Below, piece by piece: positions 50,042-59,900 of a stretch of 64,000 nt of DNA; the stretch's first letter is position 1, and every line of letters begins with the position of its first letter. Location: contig BCJX01000009.1 in the NCBI GenBank assembly GCA_001600415.1, forward strand, positions 213,088 to 277,087. Reading direction: 5' to 3'. The translations under genes and the position numbers were made by a program. This DNA comes from Pascua guehoae. Its lineage: Eukaryota > Basidiomycota > Tremellomycetes > Trichosporonales > Trichosporonaceae. Under the pieces are notes generated by a model, which worked only from the letters and a program-made list of their open reading frames with translations, had not been told where the DNA came from and made no database searches.

Positions 50042-53000
50042 ATGGTGGACGACAGCGAACTGTCTACTCTGTCAGCCTTCCCCCTTCCTTCCTCTACCCC
50101 GGCATCATCCACCTATCCTTGCCAGCAAGGGTCACAGGTGAGTTCATCCACAGGTCTACGTGAGCTAATGTGTCAAGCATGCTAAGAATAACTTCCGCCC
50201 GCGCCAGTTCAAGCGTATCCCATCGTCTACAGAGAGCAAGGCGTCCCTCCGTCGTGCGCTCCAGAAGTGTTAGTCGTCCATTGAGGCAAGGCTAGGGAGC
50301 TCACCGCCAGACTGGGGACACAGTGACTTCCGAGGCCCTCAACTAGACATTTGTGAACATGTCCTCAAGGGCTGCGATGTGCTTGTCGTTGCACCAACGG
50401 GTCTTGGCAAATCGTACGTCTGTGCGCACAAAGGAAGGAAGACTGACACGCAGGGTATGCTTCCAGGTGCCAGCGGTGACAATGGAGTACGGTATCACAA
50501 TCGTCGTATCCCCTCTTCTTGCCCTCATGCGTGATCAAGTCTCTAGCTTGCGTGCAAAGGGCATACAAGCATATCAGCTCAGCGAGAAGACGGACGTTGC
50601 GGAGATTCGGGAGGTGGGTAGTAGGTGTTCCCTGTAGTCTCACCCACCAGATCAAGCGACAGTTGCGGATGGGGCACCCGCGCCTTCGTTTGTTATATGT
50701 CACGCCCGAAACACTGTTCAGCCCAAAGTACACTTCCGACTTTGATATCGCGTACCGTCAGAGGCAGATGGTTCGACTCGTGGTTGACGAGGTAAGCACC
50801 TGGGCAGCTATGTAGACTGACTCTGCAGGCTCACGTCATCGATGAATGGGGTTCCACTTTCCGCCCAGTAAGGCTCGACTCATGCATAGCTGACAGTCGA
50901 GACATACCGTCGCCTTGGAGAGTTCCGGCTCAAGTACCCTGGTGTGCCAATCACGGCCCTAACCGCTTCGGCGACCAGCGATGTCCGCGACGACATGACG
51001 ACCATTCTGAATATGCCCAAGACTCCTGAGCACGGACTCGCTCAATGGGTTGAACCGTTCAATCGCAAAAACCTGTTCTATGAGGTGCGCTGGAGGGTTA
51101 GAATGATTCTAACGGCAGGTTCGCTATCAAGGAGGGTATGATCGCCAGAGCGATACTCTTCAAGATATTGTCTGCTTTGTCAAGCGTTTTATTACCGAGG
51201 CCAGTGTAATCAATGAACGCAATGGTGTAAACATGCCATGCGTGTCTGGGCTTGTGTACTGCAGGTACAAGGCTGACGTAGGTTTGCGCCGTTGCCCCTG
51301 GTTGACTTGCAGTGCGACAACATCGCTTCCGTCCTCACGTCCAACGGTGTCTCTGCCCGCGCCTTCTACGCCTCGCTTCCCGAGTACCAGCGCAATGAAA
51401 CGCTCGATGACTGGAAAGCAGGACGCGTCGAGTGCATTGTGGCAACCATTGCTTTCGGCATGGTGGGTGATAAATCTTTGCACAGCTGACGGTAGGGTGT
51501 GGACCAGGCTCATGTTCGCTACGTGATTCACTACGATATGCCAAAGTCGTTTGAGGGTGAGCTGCTTTAACGGCCGTGCTGACCGTGCTGACTGTAGGCT
51601 ACTACCAGGAGACGGGCCGAGCGGGTCGAGATGGACACGTAGGTCATATTCCAGGCCGTGCTAACATACACAGAGGTCGAGGTGTGTTCTGTACTACTGT
51701 GAGTAGAGCGAGCCGCTCTCGGTGACTGACCCGCGCAGCTCGCGAGGATGCCATTCGGCTTCGTGGCTTGATTTCCAAGGAAGTGGACCGAGCAAAGGAC
51801 AATAACGACAAGGCAACCGTTGAACGGGGAAAGTTGCGGATGATCAATAGTTTCAAGGCGGTGGGTTTCCACGCTGGTTTCGTCACTGACCCACAGTTGC
51901 AGCTCTACGCTGAATCGGTGTCTACGTGCCGTCACATCGATATTTGTCGGTACTTTGGCGAGGAGATCGGCACGGTAACTGCAGAGATTAAAGAAAAGTA
52001 CTGTGACGGCATGTGTGATGTGAGTGCGGCTCGGGTGATGTGCTCTGACGATTAGGTCTGTTCCAACCGGGCTGGCGTGTTCCACCGCTCGTCAAAGCTC
52101 TCCGAGGAGGTGGACGTGGCCTCGCCGATTATCAAGCCGAAGCCTCTTGAGCCGCCTCCCGAGTACTTTGCCCTCAGCACCCAAGGCGGCTGCTCACTCG
52201 CCGCTTGGCACCGCCCGACTGCACTCCAGACCTCGTTAAGAGCCACAAACCTGCCGACCACCATGGCGTCGGGCAGTGCGGAAAGAGGCGCACCGTCTGC
52301 GTTTTTCCAGACCCCTCCGCCACCAAGAACTCTAACGGCCAGTCACCAAATGTTTTCTCGCCGCGGCTCGGCCACTCCGAACCGATTAGCCACACCCGGA
52401 CGCATTCAGACCATTGACCAGATTGCGGACAATGGACTCATGGGAGCAGTGGCCGTCTTAGAGCCACGGAGTCCCGGCCATGCGGAGCGGAAACGCAAGG
52501 CGCGAGAAGACGCTTTCAAGGACGTGGAGCCGGCAGGTGCTGGGGGTCCGTTTTCCTTCTACAACAGTGGGTGATCAAGTCGGCAACTGCTACTGCAAGC
52601 TGATCATCAGACTCTGCACCAAAGAAGAAGGGAAGGATTGGTGGTGGGTTCAAGATTCCGTCAATGCAACAGCCGCCGCCCGACGAGCCCGAGGCGGCCA
52701 TGTCGTCTTCTCCGACACGGCCTGAAGCGGATGAGATGGGTTCAAACGTGCCTGGGTCATTACGTCCCAATGAACAGGTCTCCGACAGGAAAGCGAGCCT
52801 GCTGCAACTGCAGGACGCCCTGAAGATTACCTTCGCCGAGGGTCCGCTCGCAGACAAGGTCCTGCATCATTGGGGCAGACAAGAGGCTGGCGAGCAGCGG
52901 TGAGTGCTTCTGACACTCTGTGTCCGCGCTGACACCGCCCAGAACTCAGCTATTGCGCAAGGTAGCACGCGAGCTCGAGCTGGACATGGCCAAGATGGCC

Positions 53001-53209
53001 CGCACTGGTTCTCCATATGGTGGGTGTCAGTTTGGCCGAGGTGTTTAACCCACACAGACACGTACATTGCCGACACGTGCGCGTCGCTCAAACTCGTGCG
53101 CTCGTTACGCGGGGTAGACTTGGTTGTGAGCGGCAGCCTCGCGTCGACCCAGGATCCGCGCGTGCTGCGTTTGCGCCACGTCGAGACGTGTTTCAGGAAG
53201 GTCAAGTAG
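50042..53209 (+). CDS. Second RecQ-family DNA helicase, short type
   Basis: A 3'-5' DNA helicase. Seventeen exons (50042-50137, 50178-50268, 50311-50413, 50454-50613, 50651-50791, 50829-50867, 50902-51084, 51119-51277, 51313-51462, 51496-51556, 51598-51638, 51674-51698, 51739-52019, 52056-52566, 52611-52899, 52943-53019, 53058-53209) give 852 residues, all in frame. The helicase begins only 50 residues in: YWGHSDFRGPQ, Walker A APTGLGKS (K96), VVSPLLALMRDQV, DEAH at 196-199 followed by VIDEWG instead of the usual C(I/V)SxWG, TALTASAT, and motif [12 protein letters not shown]. The RecQ zinc site is complete (CRHIDICRYFGE ... CDGMCDVC, about 481-511). There is no HRDC domain; the tail ends in a small helical domain (LLQLQDALKITFAEGP and following). 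It resembles RECQL/RecQ5-like rather than Sgs1. The ATG at 50042 is the first in frame. Confidence 0.92.
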
Positions 53210-54185
53210 AGCTCAGACGAAGGAACGGACAGCCCATAGCTAGTATAACTGTGGTAACCGGCCGTCAGGACGTGGCAAGGAAGGCAATGGGAGGAGGAGT
53301 CAACAATTCATACAGATAGAGCCAAGTATCATGACGTTGTTTGTAACCTGTAACCGTAGGCAAGTAGACCAGGGAGGTCGAATTATGAAACAACTGTGTC
53401 CATTGTGCATTCGAAGGACGTCGCGCGTACGGGAGACATGACACATTGTTATATCTTTAGCCGTATCAGTCTGCCGTTCAATCATTGGCAACAACTCCCC
53501 GACCATCGGCAACAACTCTGCACCCCAGCCTGACGAGTTTGTGACACGGACAGTCGTCGGGTTTAGCTTGGGTACAGTAGCCAGCCGCCCGCGAGACACA
53601 CAGACGAGCACTGCCAACAGCCGATATAGTAAGAGTACAGTCATATGCATACAAACCACCTAGTCGACGACCCGCGCAATGGCCTCGCGCTCGGCGTTCC
53701 ATTTCCCTTGCAACTGTTGCCGCTCTGCCTCGCCCGCAGGTCCTGTCGGGGTTAGCAGTCTCCCCGGGGGTCTTGGAGCTGCAACGTTTTGCCCTCGCCA
53801 CGATTCCTCATCAGTCGGCCCAGTGCCCGCTGGGGAATCGCCCGTGTGGCAGGGGGGGTTCCCTGGCCGCCCGTACGGCGTGTTGCTGTGGTGACAGACC
53901 TAATCGACCTCTGGTCCGATTGCCTAGCCCTCCGCTCGACTTCTAGCCCTCTGCTCGACCTCTAGCCCTCCGCTCGACCTCGCACTTGGCCACTGGGCCG
54001 CAAACGTGACTATGCCTGCCACTGCACTTGCAAGTTCTGTTCCTTTGCGTTGCACCCTCAGTCCCCATCTCACCGTCCCAACTACCTCCCCCCCCCCATT
54101 TTGGCTCCGGTCCCCGCCGCTTCCCCCCTCTTCCCCCCCCAACCAACCCACCCTTCACCTTGCCCCCCGCCCCCGCGGACAAACC
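53210..54185. other. Convergent intergenic region
   Basis: Nearly 1 kb between the RecQ and POP5 stop codons. No gene. A 20-nt repeat is listed separately; from about 54040 the sequence becomes C-rich, with CCCCCC runs that continue into the POP5 tail. Confidence 0.5.
53926..53981 (+). repeat. Three copies of a 20-nt unit TAGCCCTCCGCTCGACCTC
   Basis: Three nearly identical tandem copies (AGCCCTCCGCTCGACTTCT, AGCCCTCTGCTCGACCTCT, AGCCCTCCGCTCGACCTCG). Confidence 0.85.
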
Positions 54186-55993
54186 TCAACTGCCCCCCCC
54201 TCCCTTCCTCTTCCCCCCGCCGACTCCCACCCCAACTCGCCCGGCCCACGTCCACGCCCACTCACCCTTCGCTATCAACCCCGCCACGGCGCCCGCCACG
54301 ACGCGCCGGTGATGCACAATCGCCGCGGCCTGGAGCTTCTTAATCGTCCCGCTCACCGCCACGACGCGCGGGAGGACGGGCGTCCCGCCCACGTGCGTCA
54401 GGAGCGTGATGCCCGCCCAGAGCAGGCGGTAGTGCTGGCGCGCGACGCGGAGGATTGTGAGCGTCGTCAGGGGCGAGTGGTAGATGACTGGGGTGTAAGT
54501 GGGGGTGTGTGCGGTGGGGTGGGGGGCGGGGAGTGGTTCGGGATGCTATGGCCAAGTGTGATGGGCGATGTAGGAAGGGTGGGAAGGTGCGGGGAGGGGG
54601 TGCAGATAGAGATGGAGGTGGGGCTGAGTTGGGCTGGTCGAATAAGATAGGCAGAGCTGGGGGTAGACAGAGGTCGGTAGAAGAATGCAAAGGCATGCAG
54701 GCGGACACGGTAGACACGGCCCGACAGGCAGGAGGCAGACAGACAGGCAAGACCGAGCAGACAGACAGGCAGACAGCCAGAGAGGCAGACAGGCAGACAT
54801 CATACAGCTAGACAACCAGACAGCCAGACAGCCAGACAGCCAGACAGCCAGACAGCCAGACGGGCAAACACCCAGACAGCCAAGACCGAGCAGCAGGAAC
54901 GCAGGCGGCGCGCGAGGTCGCAAAACAGCAAAGACGCATGGCCAATACGTTCCGCGGGTGACGGTCATCAAGGCAGACCACGAGGCAGTCAAGCCACGCG
55001 CAAGGAGACGACGGCCATGACCATGTCGTGACGCCCAAGGCAAGCGCGGCACCCTCGGCCGCACCCTTTGCGCAAGCGTCTCACGATTGACCAGAACCAA
55101 GACACGACCGCACCGAGGCCAACACTGCGGCCAGCAAGTCACCAAGCCAGCCCAAGCCGTCGTTACCCAAGACCATCCTAGCCACCAGTCCAAGGCCCGT
55201 CCAAGGCCCAAGTCGACGGCCGCCATTGTTCAAGTCCACTGTCCCAATGGCCCAATATCCAATGTCCACAAGTCTGCAGCATGGCCACAATGTCCATTCA
55301 CGACGTCCCAGTCCACCCAGACCCGCTCAGTCAAACTCTGGCGTCCTCATGCTTGGTCTGCTACAACGCGCCAGCGGACACCATAGTGCCCGACGGACAA
55401 GCCCCACCCCGGCCGGCCCACTGGCCACAGAGACAGCGACTAGTCGAGTACCACCCACCCCGAGCGCGGCCATCGCACAACGTCCAAACTGCGTCCCCAC
55501 GCCAACCTCGCCGTCCAAACTGCGTCCAAACTCGTCCAAACTTGGAGCGCCCAGGCCCCCACCCCAACCCCGAGCCCAACCCCCCCACCCCAACGGCCAG
55601 CACACTCTCCCCCCACCCCCTCCTCTTCCCACCCCACACACCCACCCCACACAATCCCAACCCCAATCACACCCCAAACGCACCTTTAAAACTACTAGCA
55701 ATCCGCCCCCACCCCTCATCCCCAAACACCTCCTGCACCACCCCGCGCACGGCCCGAAACACCGCCCCCGCCCCCTCGTCGCCGAGGAGCACCCGCGAGT
55801 CTAGGGGGAGGAGGAACGGCACCTCCGGTCGGGGCAGGCGCGCCACCTCGTCCTCCCCGTCCAGCTCCAATTCTTCGTCGTCTTCGTCCCCTGCGAGGTC
55901 GGGGGCGGGGAGGGGGGTAGGGGCGGGGAGGGGGGCGCAGGCGGCGGGGTCGAGGAATTCGACTACCAGGTGGCGGTTCTTGAAGCGGACCAT
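54186..55993 (-). CDS. POP5: RNase P/MRP protein subunit POP5
   Basis: Protein subunit of nuclear RNase P and RNase MRP (tRNA 5' and rRNA processing), of the archaeal Pop5/Rpp14 fold. Two exons, 55993-55684 and 54487-54186, give up to 203 residues. The start MVRFKNRHLVVEFLDP is the family hallmark; an acidic insert (DLAGDEDDEELELDGED) follows, then VVQEVFGDEGWGRIASSFK. Exon 2 has SPLTTLTILRVARQHYRLLW, TPVLPRVVAVSGTIKKLQ and AIVHHRR, matching the core. The 1196-nt intron (GTGCGT to ACACCCCCAG) is exceptional here. The last 25 residues (from EWAWTWAG, Gly-rich) may not be real: a GTGAGT at 54265-54260 could splice to an exon I could not find. The identity is firm; the C-terminal end is not. Confidence 0.85.
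54700..54890 (+). repeat. CAGACAGC minisatellite in the POP5 intron
   Basis: At least six perfect tandem copies of the 8-nt unit CCAGACAG (about 54815-54862) flanked by degenerate ACAGGCAGACAG units. All lies inside the long POP5 intron. Confidence 0.9.
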
Positions 55994-56002
55994 TGGCGTT
56001 AC

Positions 56003-56085
56003 GTTTGTGCAGTCGGGGTGCAGTCTGGTGCAGTCGGGTGCAGGTGGGGTGCAGTTGGGGTGCAGTTGGAGTACAGTTGGGATAT
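56003..56085 (+). repeat. GGGGTGCAGTTG tandem repeat upstream of POP5
   Basis: Seven imperfect copies of a 10-12-nt unit containing GTGCAGT (GGGGTGCAGTCTG, GTGCAGTCGG, GGGGTGCAGTTG). It starts about 10 bp before the POP5 ATG on the opposite strand, so it is in the leader or core promoter. Confidence 0.85.
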
Positions 56086-56709
56086 AGGGATGGGTGGCCT
56101 TGGACGTTTGGACAACAACATTTCTTCGTTCGTTCGTCACTCTCGTTTCAGGAACGGGACCACGTGCGGGGCGCGTGGGTGTCACGTGACCGTTGGGTGG
56201 GTGGCGAGTGGCACTCGCGCTGTCCGTGTCCGTTACACTGAGGGGGTTGGAGTGCATCGTCAAAGGCTACCTTTGCGACCATGCTCGATTCCCATGATGG
56301 GAAGATACGTAGGTGCGGGAGCAATGCAGAAGCATGAAGAGGTACATTTCGCAAGCGGCTGTTGTGCCCAAGTGACATGCCGATTCGAGTGTGGCATCCA
56401 TCACGAGTTGCCAGCGACAGCATGACACCTGGTCTACGGCCGATTGTTATTCCATAGAAGGAACATTGTGCCTCACGAGCACGGCTCACGAGCACGGACA
56501 GACGACAACCACTACCTACACAAGACCCCGCAACAGACCCAACGCGCACATTTCCATAGCATATGCATAATAGTGCCGTACGGTCGTGTACTCGTACAGC
56601 CCTGCACTGGCCAGTTGGCCGCCCCAAGTTGGCAGAACGAGAAAACCTACTTTTCCTTAGAGTACAACAGAGCGAGTTGTCGTGACCACGCCCAGCGTGC
56701 GTCGTGACT

Positions 56710-56940
56710 TCCGGGCCAGCTCCAGGCCTCACCTCCGGGGCCTCACCTCCGGGCCTCACCCCCCGTCCTCACCTCCCGTCTTCACGTCGCGTCTTGATGT
56801 CCATTGACGTATGAGCAGCAAATCTAACAGCCCCGTCTTGACATCCCGTCTTGACGTCCCGTCTTGATATCCCGTCTTCACGTCCCGCTTCCACGCCCCG
56901 CCTTCACGCCCCGCCTTCACGCCCCGCCTTCACGCCCGAT
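56710..56940 (+). repeat. Minisatellite, units GGCCTCACCTCC and CCCGTCTTGACGT
   Basis: Two neighbouring degenerate arrays: first GGGCCTCACCTCC (about 56720-56780), then a 13-nt unit CCCGTCTTGACGT changing to CCCCGCCTTCACG (about 56836-56938). It ends about 30 bp from the stop codon of the minus-strand CxxC gene. Confidence 0.88.
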
Positions 56941-56968
56941 ACTCCCATCCCACTCGCCTCATCCCCCC

Positions 56969-59900
56969 CTACTGCACCTGCTCCCACTCAGCCTCGAGCC
57001 GCGCAATCTCGCTCAGCCGCCGCGAATCATTGGCGCCCATCATCTGCTGCTTGGACGACTGGCGGAACTGCTCGGCAATGGCGCCAAAGCGCGTCGCGTG
57101 GGGTGTCCCTGCAGAGCTGCCCGAACTCGTGCTCGTACCAGCAGCGTTACCGGTGCCGACGCCCACGGCGGCACCCACGGCGGCGCCCTGGACCTTTGCC
57201 TCTTCGATTTCCTTGTACATTGTGCTGAGGAGATTCGAGTGTCCTGCCATCTGCGCGTCGGCCTCCATTTGGGTGCGGAGGGCGTCTGCACGCGGAATGG
57301 TGCGTGCATACACCTGCTGGCGGCGGTCTGCAAAGGCGACGAGGGCGCGCGTGTCCGCTGGGCTGCTCTGGGTGGCGCACCACATGGCGCGCATGCGGGG
57401 CGACCAGAGCGAGCAGATGCGCCACTTGGGCGAGCGTTCTCCGCGGAGAGGCACGGCGGGCGCGAGGGGCGTGCGGCCTGCAAATGCCGTCCAGCACTCT
57501 GGGCAAATGTACAGGCTGGGCGGGAAGCCGTACCACACTGCGTCTTTGGCGCCCTTGCGGCGCGGGCAGGGTGGTATGGCGCTGAGCGTGCGTACCGTGG
57601 TGGCAAAGGGGCGCCAGACGCACGTGTCGAGCGCCTCGAGCAGGCGGTCAAAGTACATGCCCGCCCGCGCGAGCGACGGGTTCATGTCGCACCCTCGGTG
57701 CAGTGTGTCTGGGGTTCGCCGTTCCCAGAACTGTGCCGCGCCGAGGGGACGCATGATGCCCTCAAAACACCGCTCGCAAATGTCAAAGTCGCACGGTGTC
57801 CCCCGCAGGGTGTAAAACGGCGCGAGCGACCCAGTCGTGCTGCACGGCGGTGCAAACACGATGCGGTTTGCGGCCGTCCACCACAGCCCATAGTCGCCCA
57901 CTGCCAGCGCCGTGTTCATGGCAATGCGCAGCGGCAGCCGCAGGTCGCACGACCACGCTTGCGGCGGCGTCTCCGTCATGCCACCCGTGGGCACAGGGAC
58001 GGGGAAACGCACAAACTCGCCCTCAAAGCGTGTCAGGCCGATATAGTCGAGAAAACACGTCTCGCACACGACCATGCCCTCAATCGAGCGCCGCGGCGTA
58101 TACCACGCGCGCGTCGTCGGGTCCACTATTGCGCCAGTACACTTTGGGACGGCCAGGCATGTCGTGGCCGCCGTGACAAAGTCGTACCACGCATCGCTCC
58201 CAGTGTACGTCTTGCGCATCGCACGCGCAGTGTACGCATGCGCAAAGTCGCACACCCACGTCGTGCCCTCGGGCTGCTGGCCTACAACCAACTCGAATTT
58301 GCCCGCAAACGGGGAAGACAGCACCAGGTCCTCAAAGCACGCCGCGCACGCAACAAAGCCCGGCGGCTTGCCGTCACGCGGCCGGTACCACTGGATGCCG
58401 TCACCCTTGACCGTCCCCTTTAGGCCAGGGCAGTCGGGTGTCGCTTTGCGGTGCATCGCGTACGTGCGCAGCGGCTGGGAGTCGCCCGTCTGCTTGGCCG
58501 TCGGGAGGAGCAGCTTTGTGAACCGCGGTGTGTGGAAGCGACACCGTCCAGATGCAAAGCTCGCCCGCTCAAACATGGGTGCAAGTCGCGTGCCGGCCAC
58601 ATGTCGCTCGTAGCACCGCGTGCACATGAGAAAGTCGGGCAGAGATACCAGGTGGTACCACATTACTGTGTATGTGACCTCGCGGTTTTTGGGGCACGTC
58701 CACACGATCGAGCTCGGAGGGCCATCGACTTTGATGGTGGGCAACTTGTCGATCGGCTCGTCGTCCTGCGGCGCTGGTGGCGTAGAAGATGCTGTGCGCG
58801 AGTGCTGCTGCACACTCACCTGCGCCAGCTGCTGCGTCACATTCGCCATCGACGCGGGCGTGGCAGCGCCATTGCGTGGTGGGAACTGGGAGTGCTGACC
58901 TGGGCTCACCCGCGGGGCTCTGGCCACAGACTCATATGACGGTGGCAGCGTCTCGCCACGACGAGGCGGCATTGGGTGCATTGGACTGGTCGACTGGTTC
59001 GGTAACGACGGCCTGTGACCGTTCGAATAGAGCGAATCAGGTGGGGGAGAGTTTTGCCGTGCTGCAGACGAGCTCGAGGCTGCGCCACTCGCCGCCCAGA
59101 GTCCAGATGGACTAGTCGGTGTGTACGTGTACTTTTCCTGGGGGTAGCTCCACACCGGCGGCCATGGAGATGGGCCACTGGTTCCAGGAGCATTGGACGA
59201 GCTTGGTAAGAACACAGTCTCTTGCTCTGGGGACGACGACATTGGTGGCCGTTGCGTGTGGGTGTTGGTCAGTTGTGCTGATTGCGTACGTTGGTGTGAC
59301 GCCGACCAGCCAGCGCCAGTTGTTTGGGCTGCCAAGGAGCCTGCCGAATACGTTCGCGTGTGTGTGTACGTTTCAGGGGGATATGGTGAAGGACGTCGGG
59401 CATTACCTGGAGTAATAGGTACGCTTGGTACTGGTGACGTCCGCTGATCATGTGGTGATAGCAGTGGCCGGTGAGTTGTGCCACGTGGTGAAGTTGCCGG
59501 GCCATTGCCAGTATTGTTCACAGGAGACGGTGTGGGTGAACAAGGCGAGGCTGGCGCAGGAGACGTGGCTGCACCAGGTGAGGGCGGCAGGAGCCGCGGC
59601 GAGGGTAGGGGCCGAGGGGAGGGGGAGTGGGGCGCTGGGGAGGTACGAGGAGCCGGCGAGTTTGGGCTCTGCGAGACAGGGGTCGCTGGGAGACGGCGAG
59701 CGTGCGGCTGCGGCGACGGCGAGAGGCGTGCCGTGCCACTCACCGAGCCTCGAGAGGTGGCCGAGGTGGGCGTGGTCGGGTGACGGATGTGCGTTGGTGA
59801 GATGGGTGAGCTTGGCTGTGAGCTCGTCGATGCCGAGTGGCCCGTGTGGGTCGGGGAGAGGTGGACGGGCGCAGAGGGTAAGGGGTGTATCGCGGCGGTC

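Larger units (their letters stand above)
55994..56968. promoter_or_regulatory. POP5 upstream region and 3' region of the CxxC-repeat gene
   Basis: About 1 kb between two genes on the same strand. It carries a tandem repeat next to the POP5 start and another next to the stop codon of the CxxC gene (both listed). The rest shows no gene. Confidence 0.5.

Noticed and set aside
54700..54890. CAGACAGC array as a CRISPR-like repeat
   Set aside because: Unit is 8 nt, tandem without spacers, in a eukaryotic intron; it is a plain minisatellite.
56864..58423. 519-residue open frame on the plus strand
   Set aside because: Antisense of the CxxC-repeat gene; Arg-rich composition typical of a GC-rich shadow frame.
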